From Paraflavisolibacter caeni (GTDB lineage: Bacteria > Bacteroidota > Bacteroidia > Chitinophagales > Chitinophagaceae), in the NCBI RefSeq assembly GCF_025628885.1, contig NZ_JAOTIF010000005.1, positions 186,001 to 250,000 on the forward strand: DNA of 64,000 bases, given 5' to 3'. Shown here piece after piece: positions 37,259 through 46,596 of this stretch (its first letter is position 1; each line of letters starts with the position of its first letter). The position numbers and the translations under genes were made by a program. The notes below the pieces were generated by a model. It did not search any database. It was not told the origin of the DNA and was given only the letters and a program-made list of their open reading frames with translations.

Positions 37259-39040
37259 ATGAACAAAATTAACCGTAGCGAATTTTTGAAAACTTCCCTG
37301 AAAGCTGGCAGCCTAATGATGTTCAATCAATTGGGTGGTCCTCTTTTGTCTTATGCAACAGATACGAACTATAAACCCGGTCAAAAAGATATTGAACTTC
37401 TTAACCGATTGTTGGCCGCCAATGATATTAAAGTTGCAACTATATTGAAATCTGACAAACAAAGTTCGGGACGCGGACTAGGACAAGATTTTGCGTTCCT
37501 TGCATCTGCTTATACCTCCCAGGGTTCAAAATATTACCACAGTTCATCAATCATTCCTGCACTTGAAAAGTTAGCGTCTGTTTTACAGGAACACCAATCT
37601 GCAGACGGCACGCTTAATTTCGGGAACCTCGAATCACCGCCAGACACAGCATTCCTATTAGAATCGCTCGTTCCAGGTGCTTATATTCTGACAAAGGATG
37701 ATTCCCCGGCTTTAAATAATGTCAAAGGTGAAATCAAGAAGTTTCTACTAAAATGCGGTGAGGGATTGGTAACTGGTGGCGTGCATACGCCTAATCACAG
37801 GTGGGTAGTCTGTGGGGCATTAGCCAGGCTTAATGCCATCTATCCCAACCAGCGATATTTAAATCGAATAGATGACTGGATGGGTGAAGGCATCTTTATG
37901 GATAAAGATGGTCATTACCCGGAAAGAAGCCAGAACTATGGAAATGTAGAAAACAACTCACTCATTACATTAGGGCGATTGCTCAACAAGCCGGCATTGT
38001 TTGCTTTTCCCAGAAAGAACCTGGAAATGGTCTATTATTATATGGAGCCCAATGGTGATCTTGTTATCAATGATTCGCGCAGACAGGATCAATGGTCCTC
38101 GAAAAGCATTATGGCTTTTTACCTGCACTACAGATATTTAGCCATCAGGGAAAAAAATGGCATGTTTGCGGCTATTACCAGATTCATTGAACAAATGGAA
38201 GGTTTTGAAAAGGAAGTAATGGATAATCTTATTTATGACTTTTTAGAGAATCCATTGTTGCAGGAACAGCTTCCTGTCCCTTCAAAACTTCCCATCGAAT
38301 ATGAAAAACTGTTTACTACTTCCAGTTTATTAAGGATTCGTCATAACGATACGGCCACAACACTATTTGGTGGTGCTGATTGGCCAATTACTATCGCGTC
38401 TGGACGTTCCAATAGTCCTAATTTCTTTTCATATCGTAAAGGCAAGGCTATATTAAAATACATGAGGTTGTCGTCCAGCTTTTTTAGCATGGGTTATTTC
38501 TATAGTGATGGCATGAAAAAGGAAGGGAATAAATATGTACTATATAAAAAATTAGAAGTTCCTTATTACCAGCCATTACCCAAAGATAAAAGGAAGCCAG
38601 ACGGAGACTACAAATTGTCACCAAGTATAGATGACCGTTTCTGGAATAAAATGGATTTCTCTAACAGGCCTGTCAGCAATGTTAAGACGCTGGAGACGAA
38701 GGTTACCCTTACGGATAATAATGGGAAAAATGAATTGAATTTCCAGGTATCAGGACCATCGGGGGTTTATGTAACAATAGAGCTTTGCTTTAACGAAGGA
38801 GGAAAACTCACAGGTGTAGTTGAAGGGGAAAATGATAACACCTTTTTACAAAGCGGGGAAGGCACCTACGAATTTGAAGGAGATAAGATCACCTTCGGCC
38901 CAGGAACAGGAAATATTAAAATGATCAGGGGCCTGGAAGGTGAAAGATATAGCACACACTTCGGAAGCCTGAGAACTAAAGGCATGCATGTTTACCTGAC
39001 AGGGGTTACACCATTTAATCACACGCTAAAATTCAGTTAA
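37259..39040 (+). CDS. Exported protein of unknown family with lyase/toroid-like N-terminal and beta-sandwich C-terminal halves
   Basis: 593 residues, not recognised as a named family. The N-terminus NRSEFLKTSLKAGS resembles the Tat-like leaders of many Bacteroidota carbohydrate enzymes but has only one Arg. Residues about 45-330 are helical with conserved-looking polar patches: TPNHRWVVCGALARL (Asn179, His180), DGHYPERSQNYGNVENNS (about 217-234) and INDSRRQDQWSSKSI. Residues about 350-593 are beta-rich. Helical toroid plus sandwich is the plan of several polysaccharide lyases (heparinase II/III-like and PL8-like), whose sites use Asn/His/Tyr/Arg. Position between SusD and DUF4861/GH105 genes supports a uronate-specific lyase that would supply the unsaturated uronyl product GH105 uses. 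This is inference. Confidence 0.5.
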   Translation: MNKINRSEFLKTSLKAGSLMMFNQLGGPLLSYATDTNYKPGQKDIELLNRLLAANDIKVATILKSDKQSSGRGLGQDFAFLASAYTSQGSKYYHSSSIIPALEKLASVLQEHQSADGTLNFGNLESPPDTAFLLESLVPGAYILTKDDSPALNNVKGEIKKFLLKCGEGLVTGGVHTPNHRWVVCGALARLNAIYPNQRYLNRIDDWMGEGIFMDKDGHYPERSQNYGNVENNSLITLGRLLNKPALFAFPRKNLEMVYYYMEPNGDLVINDSRRQDQWSSKSIMAFYLHYRYLAIREKNGMFAAITRFIEQMEGFEKEVMDNLIYDFLENPLLQEQLPVPSKLPIEYEKLFTTSSLLRIRHNDTATTLFGGADWPITIASGRSNSPNFFSYRKGKAILKYMRLSSSFFSMGYFYSDGMKKEGNKYVLYKKLEVPYYQPLPKDKRKPDGDYKLSPSIDDRFWNKMDFSNRPVSNVKTLETKVTLTDNNGKNELNFQVSGPSGVYVTIELCFNEGGKLTGVVEGENDNTFLQSGEGTYEFEGDKITFGPGTGNIKMIRGLEGERYSTHFGSLRTKGMHVYLTGVTPFNHTLKFS

Positions 39041-39100
39041 GCGGCAAAATAATTTTTTAGTAATCAAACTTCATTATTACACAAATCCTATGTTTTTATC

Positions 39101-40390
39101 ATGATCAGAAACGTTTTATTTATTTGGTTGAGCATCACGATCGTTGTCTCTTTCTCATGCAAAAACGGAAGCAACAGTGGCAACCACCAAATAATTCTAA
39201 CTAATACATCAGATGTCAAGCTAACCGATAAGCCAGTCATCATTAAAAGGCAGGATTTGCCCTACAGCAAGGATAGTCAATTATTTCCCTTAATTACCAG
39301 CAGTAATGGTGATACTATCCAGGCGCAGCTAGATGATACTGATCATGATAAAAAATGGGATGAATTATTCTTTGTCATTGATCTTTCTCCAAAAGAAGAG
39401 AAAACACTGAGTTTGGCATGGACCAGTTCTCCGATCAAGTATGAAAATAGAAGCCATGTCCGCTTTGGTGTCCGCCAAACAAAGGAGAGTCATGTAGCTC
39501 CTGCAATGAGTGATACTTTTTATGCAGATCAATTACCTGGTGTTATTGGCTATCAACACTACCAAACGGACGGCCCTACCTGGGAAAATGATAAGGTTGG
39601 ATTCAGACAATATCTTGATGGCCGTAATTCAATTGACGTCTTTGGAAAAACAGTTTCCTATATGACGCCTGATAGTGTTGGAATTGGCAAAGATGGCTAT
39701 ACAGAGAATAATTATAGTGTGATGAAAGACTGGGGGACCGATATACTTGCTGTTGCCAACTCGGTTGGCATTGGTGGCATATCACTTATGATCAAGGATA
39801 GTTTAGCAAGACTTGGTGTAACAGAACAGGATTCTATTAACAATGTTGATTCTACCATCTTCAGGATTCAATCAAATGGTCCTGTGCGCTCTATCATGAA
39901 TTTTTCTTACAAAGGATGGAAACCATTGGACAGGAATTTATCAGTTGAACAAACTACCAGCATATGGCCCGGAATGTATGCATTTAAAAATACAGTGAGC
40001 ATCGATCATCTTCAAGGGGATGAGCAATTGTTGATAGGCCTGGCCAACTCAAATACTGCTAAGAAACCAACAGAACTCATATTGAATGATCAATGGGTTG
40101 CACTGCTTACCCACGATAAACAATCCATAAATAAAACATGGTATTTGGGAATGGCATTGATCCTTCCCAAAGATGTCTACCAGGGATATATAGAGGCGCC
40201 AAAGCAAGGCAGGGTTTCCAATACTTTCCTTGGCAGGTTAAAAATCAGGAATCATCAACCAATCAGTTATTATGCAGTGGCTTGCTGGGAACTAACTGAT
40301 CCACAATTCAGCAAGGCTGATTATTTCACTAATTATGTCCGTAACATGGTTGACCAAATGACAGCAGAAGTTAAAGTAAAGATCCAATAA
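39101..40390 (+). CDS. DUF4861-family lipoprotein
   Basis: 429 residues; lipoprotein signal with Cys20 in VSFSCKNG. The whole body matches the DUF4861 plan: IILTNTSDVKLTDKPVIIKRQDL, IQAQLDDTDHDKKWDELFFVIDL, VRFGVRQ, YQTDGPTWENDKVGFRQYLDGRN, DYGTD-like DWGTDILAVANSVGIGGISL, and the late TWYLGMALILPKDVYQGY. The fold is beta-rich. Family members occur beside GH88/GH105 and lyase genes in polysaccharide loci and may act on or bind uronate-containing oligosaccharides, but no reaction is assigned. It sits 15 bases before the GH105 gene, clearly in the same transcript. Confidence 0.75.
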   Translation: MIRNVLFIWLSITIVVSFSCKNGSNSGNHQIILTNTSDVKLTDKPVIIKRQDLPYSKDSQLFPLITSSNGDTIQAQLDDTDHDKKWDELFFVIDLSPKEEKTLSLAWTSSPIKYENRSHVRFGVRQTKESHVAPAMSDTFYADQLPGVIGYQHYQTDGPTWENDKVGFRQYLDGRNSIDVFGKTVSYMTPDSVGIGKDGYTENNYSVMKDWGTDILAVANSVGIGGISLMIKDSLARLGVTEQDSINNVDSTIFRIQSNGPVRSIMNFSYKGWKPLDRNLSVEQTTSIWPGMYAFKNTVSIDHLQGDEQLLIGLANSNTAKKPTELILNDQWVALLTHDKQSINKTWYLGMALILPKDVYQGYIEAPKQGRVSNTFLGRLKIRNHQPISYYAVACWELTDPQFSKADYFTNYVRNMVDQMTAEVKVKIQ

Positions 40391-40404
40391 TATACCATTC
40401 AGTA

Positions 40405-41769
40405 ATGAAATCAATTACCACAACATACATTAAACTCACTGCGATATTAATGTATTCAACCATACCTTTTGTTGGAAAGGCGCAGACAGAAATAAACCTG
40501 AAAGATGGGAACACGCCCCTGCATATGCTGCAGCCCGATTATCCAACCCGTTATGGCAAAACAACGGTCCAGGACATTAAGCAAGTATTGGATAGAGTGT
40601 ATGGATATCTTAATGCAACTACCCCGGCTAAACTGATTAACAAAGAATCAGGAAATAAAGTCTCTAACTATGGATCGCCCGGGAAAAACTCTGTATTTGA
40701 AAAGGGTGATTTCAGGTTGATCAGTTATGAATGGGGTGTTACTTATGCCGGTATGCTACAGGCAGGCCAGGTCACCGGAGATCAAAAGTTTATAGATTAT
40801 ACAAGTGAGCGTTTCCAACTAATCAGCGATATCATCCCTTATTATAAGGAAGTTTTAGCAAAAGATTCTGCTGAAATAACGCCAGTGAATTCAGTAGTAA
40901 AGCCCCATGCCCTGGATGATGCAGGAGCTATGTGCGCAGCTATGATCAAAGGGCTTAATGCAGGCTTAAAACTTGATCTCCAACCTCTCATTAAAAATTA
41001 TATTGATTACATAAGTTATAAGGAGTACCGTTTAAAAGATGGCACATTGGCAAGAAACAGGCCACTACCCAATACACTTTGGCTTGATGATCTCTTTATG
41101 AGTGTGCCTTCCCTTGCACAAATGGGAAAGTTCACAGGGCAGAGCCGCTACTTTGACGATGGGGTGAAGCAAGTATTACAATTTGCAGGGAGGATGTTTA
41201 ATAAGCAACAAGGCATCTTTATGCATGGATGGGTGCAGGATATGAAGCCACATCCTGAATTCCATTGGGGCCGTGCCAATGGATGGGCACTTATGTCCAT
41301 TATTGAATTACTTGACGTATTGCCAGCAAACCATCCAGGCAGACAACAAATTCTTGACCTGTTGCAGGCACATGCAAAAGGACTTGCCTCCTACCAGTCA
41401 TCAACCGGTTTCTGGCACCAGTTGCTGGATAAAGATGATTCTTACCTGGAAACCTCTTGCACCGCAATATATACTTATTGTTTTGCAAAGGCTATTAACC
41501 GTGGCTGGTTAGATAAAACAGCCTATGGTCCGATAACCCTGCTTGCATGGAATGCTGTAGCATCAAAAGTGAATGCTTCAGGACAAGTAGAAGGAACCTG
41601 TGTGGGTACAGGCATGGCCTTCGACCCAGCCTTCTATTACTACCGTCCTATTAGCAAGTATGCAGCACACGGCTATGGGCCAGTACTCTTAGCTGGCGCA
41701 GAAATGATCAATTTACTGAAGTCTCATCATTATGAAATGAATGACAGCGCAGTTCAGTTTACTAAATAG
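40405..41769 (+). CDS. Glycoside hydrolase family 105/88 unsaturated uronyl hydrolase
   Basis: 454 residues with a signal peptide (to about VGKAQT). The (alpha/alpha)6 barrel shows GH105/GH88 landmarks: SYEWGVTYAGMLQAGQVTGDQKFIDYT, ALDDAGAMCAAMI, the catalytic Asp228 in TLWLDDLFMSVPSLAQMG, FHWGRANGWALMSIIELLDVLP, GFWHQLLDKDDSYLETSCTAIYTYCFAKAI and the closing VGTGMAFDPAFYYYRP. These enzymes remove 4,5-unsaturated uronic acid from the ends of lyase products by hydrating the double bond. Because the next gene begins inositol degradation, the aglycone could be inositol (inference). An activity on rhamnogalacturonan fragments is the conservative alternative. Confidence 0.88.
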   Translation: MKSITTTYIKLTAILMYSTIPFVGKAQTEINLKDGNTPLHMLQPDYPTRYGKTTVQDIKQVLDRVYGYLNATTPAKLINKESGNKVSNYGSPGKNSVFEKGDFRLISYEWGVTYAGMLQAGQVTGDQKFIDYTSERFQLISDIIPYYKEVLAKDSAEITPVNSVVKPHALDDAGAMCAAMIKGLNAGLKLDLQPLIKNYIDYISYKEYRLKDGTLARNRPLPNTLWLDDLFMSVPSLAQMGKFTGQSRYFDDGVKQVLQFAGRMFNKQQGIFMHGWVQDMKPHPEFHWGRANGWALMSIIELLDVLPANHPGRQQILDLLQAHAKGLASYQSSTGFWHQLLDKDDSYLETSCTAIYTYCFAKAINRGWLDKTAYGPITLLAWNAVASKVNASGQVEGTCVGTGMAFDPAFYYYRPISKYAAHGYGPVLLAGAEMINLLKSHHYEMNDSAVQFTK

Positions 41770-41820
41770 CTGTGATTAAAAACATGCAGTATCGATGAAG
41801 AAACCTGTTATCTAAAAAGT

Positions 41821-42762
41821 ATGCTAGTATCGCCACATATATTATTTAACCATTGTTATGGCAAATACACCATTGCTGCGGTCAATGTATTTAACATGGA
41901 GCAGATACATGGGTTATTTGCTGCAGCGGAGTACTCCTCCACTCCTATTATTGTTCAAGTAACGCCGGTGGCAAGAAATTATGCTCACCCAACAATGATC
42001 ATGGCAATGATCAAGGCTGCGGCTAAAATATATCCAAAAGTGGTTTTTTCCATTCACCTGGACCATGGTAATGAAACACATGCACTAGATGCAATTGACC
42101 AGGGATACACTTCAGTAATGATCGATGCATCTCATGATGATTTTGAAAGTAACATACAAAGAACCAAAACAGTTGTGGAAGCAGCACATCCGCGGAATGT
42201 ATTTGTAGAAGCAGAATTAGGTGTCCTAAGCGGTGTGGAAGATGATCTTTCTGTTGCTGAAAATCATGCAAAGTATACAGACCCCTGCCAGGCAAAAGAG
42301 TTTGTGGACAGATCGGGGTGCGACAGTTTAGCGGTAGCTATTGGAACCAGTCATGGCGCTTATAAGTTCAGTGGTGGCAAGGGGTTGCAATTTGCTGTAT
42401 TGGAAAAGATCCAGCAGGCTCTGCCAGAATTTCCATTGGTATTGCATGGCAGCTCAGGTGTGAAAAGAAATGACATAGATGAAATCAACCGACTGGGTGG
42501 AGCGCTGCTGAAAAATGCCAGTGGGGTAACGGATGAAGAAATAAAAAAGGCCATTCCTTATGGGATTTGCAAAGTGAATATTGCCACCGATCTGCGATTG
42601 CTATGGACAAAGGTACACAGGCTATTTTTTGCAGAACATCCAGACCAGTTTGACCCTGTAGTGCCTGGTAAAATGTATATGGAAGCTTATAAAACATTTA
42701 TGATAGAACGCTTTGAAGTATTTGGCTCTAAAGGCAAGGCTTCTGCGCTCAAATTAAATTAA
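41821..42762 (+). CDS. iolJ: Class II aldolase, probable 6-phospho-5-dehydro-2-deoxy-D-gluconate aldolase
   Basis: 313 residues of a class II (zinc) ketose-bisphosphate aldolase. Motifs: IHLDHGNETHALDAIDQGYTSVMIDASH with Asp81/His82, FVEAELGVLSGVEDD, AVAIGTSHGAYKF, LHGSSGVKR and GICKVNIATDLRL, which supply metal, phosphate and catalytic residues. In the inositol pathway IolJ splits 6-phospho-5-dehydro-2-deoxygluconate into dihydroxyacetone phosphate and malonate semialdehyde. Sequence alone cannot separate IolJ from fructose- or tagatose-bisphosphate aldolases, but the gene opens the iol cluster and its stop overlaps the iolB start (TAATG), so the inositol role is strongly favoured. Confidence 0.82.
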   Translation: MLVSPHILFNHCYGKYTIAAVNVFNMEQIHGLFAAAEYSSTPIIVQVTPVARNYAHPTMIMAMIKAAAKIYPKVVFSIHLDHGNETHALDAIDQGYTSVMIDASHDDFESNIQRTKTVVEAAHPRNVFVEAELGVLSGVEDDLSVAENHAKYTDPCQAKEFVDRSGCDSLAVAIGTSHGAYKFSGGKGLQFAVLEKIQQALPEFPLVLHGSSGVKRNDIDEINRLGGALLKNASGVTDEEIKKAIPYGICKVNIATDLRLLWTKVHRLFFAEHPDQFDPVVPGKMYMEAYKTFMIERFEVFGSKGKASALKLN

Positions 42763-43649
42763 TGCACATGACTCATCCTAAAGAATATAAACTGGCAAGA
42801 CGGTCATCCCCTGATAGCAGGGTATATCAAAAAGTTACGGCTGCTGATGCCAACTGGACACACCTGAACTTTGAAGCACGCCTGATGCAAGAAGGCGAAA
42901 CATGGAGTGGTGATACCGGAGCAAACGAATATGTTTTTGTTCTATTGAGTGGCAATTATTCTGTAACGACCAACAGAGGTTCCTGGAAAACTATTAATGG
43001 AAGGAAAGGCGTATTCTCCGGCATCGCCCATACTTTATACCTGCCCAGGCATACATCTTTTAGCCTGGTTGCCGAAAGTGAATGGCTGGACATAGCTGCA
43101 GGCTGGTGTCCATCTGCACATGATTTTCCTGCGAGATTCAAAAAGCCGGAAGAAGTTGCCATAGAAATCCGGGGAGGCGATAACGCCACAAGACAAATCA
43201 ACAGCCTGGCAGAACCAGGATTTGGTTGCAGCAATATAGTAGCAGTTGAAGTATATACGCCATCAGGAAACTGGAGTTCGTTTCCTGCGCATAAACATGA
43301 TGAAAGAAAACTAGCACCGGATGGAACACTAATCGAAGCCGCTCTTGAAGAATTCTATTTTTATAAAATTGATCAGGAACAAGGCTATGCCATTCAACAG
43401 GTGTACACTGAAGATGGAAGCCTGAATGAATTGATGCAATTGAGGAATAATGATATCGTGATGGTTCCCAGAGGTTACCATCCTGTAGTGGCTGGCCATG
43501 GTTACAATTGCTACTACTTAAATTTTCTTGCCGGCAGTGACCAATCACTTGCAAATACACCAGATCCCGTACATGAATGGATTTTCAATTCATGGAAAGG
43601 AAAAGATCCAAGAATACCTATGGTAACTGCTGAAATGAATAAACAATAA
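42762..43649 (+). CDS. iolB: 5-deoxy-glucuronate isomerase
   Basis: 295 residues of the IolB bicupin. Visible landmarks are GETWSGDTGANEYVFVLLSGNYSV, VFSGIAHTLYLPRH, VEVYTPSGNWSSFPAHKHDE with the metal-binding His pair and Glu, LEEFYFYKIDQEQGYAIQQVYT and VMVPRGYHPVVAGHGYNCYYLNFLAG. It converts 5-deoxy-D-glucuronate to 5-dehydro-2-deoxy-D-gluconate, the substrate of the next gene product. The start codon overlaps the iolJ stop and only two bases separate its stop from the iolC start. Cytoplasmic. Confidence 0.93.
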   Translation: MHMTHPKEYKLARRSSPDSRVYQKVTAADANWTHLNFEARLMQEGETWSGDTGANEYVFVLLSGNYSVTTNRGSWKTINGRKGVFSGIAHTLYLPRHTSFSLVAESEWLDIAAGWCPSAHDFPARFKKPEEVAIEIRGGDNATRQINSLAEPGFGCSNIVAVEVYTPSGNWSSFPAHKHDERKLAPDGTLIEAALEEFYFYKIDQEQGYAIQQVYTEDGSLNELMQLRNNDIVMVPRGYHPVVAGHGYNCYYLNFLAGSDQSLANTPDPVHEWIFNSWKGKDPRIPMVTAEMNKQ

Positions 43650-43651
43650 AC

Positions 43652-44698
43652 ATGAAAGATAAAATATTTGACCTGATCACCTTCGGTCGTTCATCCATTG
43701 ATTTGTATTCTCAAAACATTGGGGCTGATTTCGTAGACATCAAAGGATTTGATGCCTTTGTTGGAGGTTCTCCCCTGAATATAGCAGTAGGTGCAAGCCG
43801 CCTGGGCGCTAAAGCATCCATTATAACAGGAGTTGGCAATGACAAGATCGGCGACTTCATTATCAACTTCTTAAAAAAACAGAATGTCGGTACGGATGCA
43901 ATTCCACGTATCAATGGTGCACGTACCAGTGCTGTCATTTTAGGCATAGAACCCCCGGATAAGTTTCCGCTGGTGTATTACAGGGACAATTGCGCTGATA
44001 ACCAGGTAACCATTGATCATGTCATTGATGCCAATATCAGTCAATACAAAATTCTTGAAATTTCAGCAACAGCATTAAGTGTTGAGCCAAGCAGAAGTGC
44101 AGTATTTTATGCAACAGAGATAGCGCAAGATCATGGTGTAGACGTTGTTCTGGATATTGATTTCAGAGCAGATCAATGGAAAGATGTCAGATCATTTGGA
44201 TTAATGGTAAGAGCTCTATTGCCAAAAGTGAAGATAGCCATCGGAACTGAGGAAGAAATATTAGCGGCAACCCTTCAAAATGCGGAACAAATCAGTATCA
44301 AACATCAACAAATTTCAGCACCAGAGATCAAAGGAAATTTAGACGCTTCTATACAAAAGATCATCAGCTCCGGACCTGAAATCCTGATTGTGAAAAGAGG
44401 GTCCAAAGGAGTCAGCATTTATTACAAAGATGGGCAACAGCAGGATGTGCCCGGCTTTCCTGTTGAAGTACTGAATGTTCTTGGTGCCGGCGATGCTTTT
44501 GCCAGTGGCTTTATCTACGGTTATTTACAGGGCTGGAGTTTATATAAAGCCTGCAGGCTTGGAAACGCCTGTGGCGCATGGGTTGTACAAAAGCCAGGAT
44601 GTGCCAATGATATGCCCTATTATAAAGAAATCATGCAGTTTGCTGATTCCAGGGGTGGCTTAATGCCTAACGAGAAAGAAACATTTATGGTCCATTAA
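43652..44698 (+). CDS. iolC: 5-dehydro-2-deoxygluconokinase
   Basis: 348 residues of the PfkB/ribokinase family: opening FDLITFGRSSIDLYSQNIG, substrate loop DAFVGGSPLNIAVGASRLGAKASIITGVGND, a middle VVLDIDFRADQWKD, LIVKRGSKGVSIYY, and the ATP/anion-hole motif LNVLGAGDAFASGFIYGYLQ with the catalytic Asp in GAGD. The RADQW stretch and the gene order distinguish it from ribo- and fructokinases. It phosphorylates 5-dehydro-2-deoxygluconate to the substrate of the IolJ aldolase. Cytoplasmic. Confidence 0.93.
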   Translation: MKDKIFDLITFGRSSIDLYSQNIGADFVDIKGFDAFVGGSPLNIAVGASRLGAKASIITGVGNDKIGDFIINFLKKQNVGTDAIPRINGARTSAVILGIEPPDKFPLVYYRDNCADNQVTIDHVIDANISQYKILEISATALSVEPSRSAVFYATEIAQDHGVDVVLDIDFRADQWKDVRSFGLMVRALLPKVKIAIGTEEEILAATLQNAEQISIKHQQISAPEIKGNLDASIQKIISSGPEILIVKRGSKGVSIYYKDGQQQDVPGFPVEVLNVLGAGDAFASGFIYGYLQGWSLYKACRLGNACGAWVVQKPGCANDMPYYKEIMQFADSRGGLMPNEKETFMVH

Positions 44699-44709
44699 CA
44701 CATAATACA

Positions 44710-46575
44710 ATGGCAACAAAAACTAAAAGGTTAACAGTAGCGCAAGCAACAATTGAATATCTACAGAATCAATTTGTAGAAAGAGATGGTATCGAGTATC
44801 CCTTTTTCGGAGGATGCTTTGGAATATTCGGACATGGCAATGTTGGAGGTATTGGCCAGGCTTTACTGCAATATCCTTCCTTTCAATATTACCAGTGCAG
44901 AAATGAGCAGGCCATGGTTCACACCGCCATTGCATATGCCAAGGTTAAAAACAGGTTAGGCGCTTTTGCATGTACAACTTCCATTGGCCCGGGAGCAACT
45001 AATATGGTTACGGGCGCAGCAACGGCAACCATCAACAGGATACCCGTTTTACTTTTGCCAGGAGATATTTTTGCAAAGCGTTCAGTTGATCCGGTACTGC
45101 AGCAGTTAGAATACCAGTATTCAAACGATATTTCTGTTAATGACTGCTTTAAACCGGTAAGCAAATACTGGGACAGGATCAACAGGCCAGAACAGTTGAT
45201 TGCGGCCTTGCCAAAGGCCATGCGCATTCTCACCTCCCCTTCTGAAACGGGAGCTGTTACCTTAGCACTTCCACAGGATGTCCAGGCAGAATCCTATGAT
45301 TTCCCCATCACGATGTTTCAGAAGAAAGTCTGGCAAATTCAAAGAGTTCGTCCTGACAAGTCTGCACTTCAAAAGGCTGCGGATTTGATCAGTTCTTCAA
45401 AACGACCAGTAATCATTGCAGGAGGAGGTGTCATTTACAGCGATGCCTGCAATGAATTGAAAAAGCTGGTAAACCGCACAGGAATACCAGTTGTTGAAAC
45501 CTATGCCGGAAAAGGTTCTTTACGATTTGATGAATTACAAAATCTTGGTGCAGCCGGTGTTACTGGCACGCCGGGCGCTATTTCGACCTGTCAGCATGCT
45601 GATGTGGTGATTGGCATAGGCACACGTTATAGTGACTTTACTTCCATATCACAATCTGCTTTTCAAAATCCAGATGTCAGGTTTATTAATATCAACGTTT
45701 CGGAGTTTGATTCATTCAAACAGGGAGCTTTGCCTATAATCGGAGATGCAAAAGAAACCATACAGGAACTAGATCAATTATTATCTTCTTTTACCGTGCA
45801 CAACCAGTATGGTTCTGATATCAGCAGGCATAACCAGGAATGGAATGAAACTGTAGATAAAATTTATAGTTTACAACATGGCGTTCCTGTTAGCCAGGGC
45901 GAAGTGGTAGGAGCAGTCAATAATTTCTCCTCTTCAAAAGATATTGTACTGTGTGCAGCAGGCAGTTTACCAGGGGATCTGCATAAACTATGGAGAACTC
46001 AGGATAGCAAAGGTTTTCATATGGAATATGGATACTCTTGCATGGGTTATGAAATAGCCGGTGGATTAGGGGCTAAAATGGCAGATCCATCCCGTGAAGT
46101 ATACGTAATGGTGGGAGATGGCAGTTATTTAATGATGGCGCAAGAGATTGCCACATCCATACAAGAAGGTTATAAAATAACGATCATTCTCATTAACAAT
46201 AACGGGTTTGCAAGTATCGGCGGATTATCCAGATCATTGGGATCAAATGGTTTTGGAACGCATTATAAATTCAGAAACAATACCACAGGGCATTTGGATG
46301 GTAATTACCTACCTGTTGATCTTGCAGCCAATGCTGAAAGTTTAGGAGCCATTGTTTTAAGGACTCAATCCATAGATGAATTTAAACATGCACTTGCGGA
46401 AGCTAAGCAAACAAACATCACAACAGTAATTTATATTGAAACAGACAGGGATCAACGGGTTGATGGATATAGCTGGTGGGAGGTACCAGTGGCAGAAGTA
46501 TCTACCATAAAAACTGTCCAGGAAAGCTTTGAAAGATTAATCAATAATAAAAAACGGCAACGCTATCATTTATAA
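44710..46575 (+). CDS. iolD: 3D-(3,5/4)-trihydroxycyclohexane-1,2-dione acylhydrolase
   Basis: 621 residues, a thiamine-diphosphate enzyme of the acetolactate-synthase fold. The N-terminus has the IolD-specific ERDGIEYPFFGGCFGIFGHGNVGGIGQAL and the Glu-containing YYQCRNEQAMVHTAIAYAK; a central nucleotide-fold domain follows (PVIIAGGGVIYSDA; DVVIGIGTRYSDFT); the TDP-binding motif GDGSYLMMAQEIATS ends in INNNGFASIGGL. The enzyme opens the ring of the dione to 5-deoxy-D-glucuronate. This C-C bond hydrolysis is unique to inositol catabolism, making it the strongest single marker of the pathway here. Confidence 0.95.
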   Translation: MATKTKRLTVAQATIEYLQNQFVERDGIEYPFFGGCFGIFGHGNVGGIGQALLQYPSFQYYQCRNEQAMVHTAIAYAKVKNRLGAFACTTSIGPGATNMVTGAATATINRIPVLLLPGDIFAKRSVDPVLQQLEYQYSNDISVNDCFKPVSKYWDRINRPEQLIAALPKAMRILTSPSETGAVTLALPQDVQAESYDFPITMFQKKVWQIQRVRPDKSALQKAADLISSSKRPVIIAGGGVIYSDACNELKKLVNRTGIPVVETYAGKGSLRFDELQNLGAAGVTGTPGAISTCQHADVVIGIGTRYSDFTSISQSAFQNPDVRFININVSEFDSFKQGALPIIGDAKETIQELDQLLSSFTVHNQYGSDISRHNQEWNETVDKIYSLQHGVPVSQGEVVGAVNNFSSSKDIVLCAAGSLPGDLHKLWRTQDSKGFHMEYGYSCMGYEIAGGLGAKMADPSREVYVMVGDGSYLMMAQEIATSIQEGYKITIILINNNGFASIGGLSRSLGSNGFGTHYKFRNNTTGHLDGNYLPVDLAANAESLGAIVLRTQSIDEFKHALAEAKQTNITTVIYIETDRDQRVDGYSWWEVPVAEVSTIKTVQESFERLINNKKRQRYHL

Positions 46576-46596
46576 AACTTAAATCAAAATTGAATA

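Noticed and set aside
37259-37330. Twin-arginine signal on the unknown exported protein
   Set aside because: The NRSEFLK leader has only a single Arg and so lacks the canonical twin-Arg; export is plausible but the Tat route is not supported.
39101-39120. LacI-type operator at the DUF4861 start codon (AAACGTTT)
   Set aside because: Only an eight-base symmetry with no extension and inside the coding start; expected by chance.
41821-42762. Glycolytic fructose-bisphosphate aldolase
   Set aside because: The class II aldolase motifs would allow it, but the TAATG coupling to iolB and the full iol set make the inositol-pathway aldolase far more likely.
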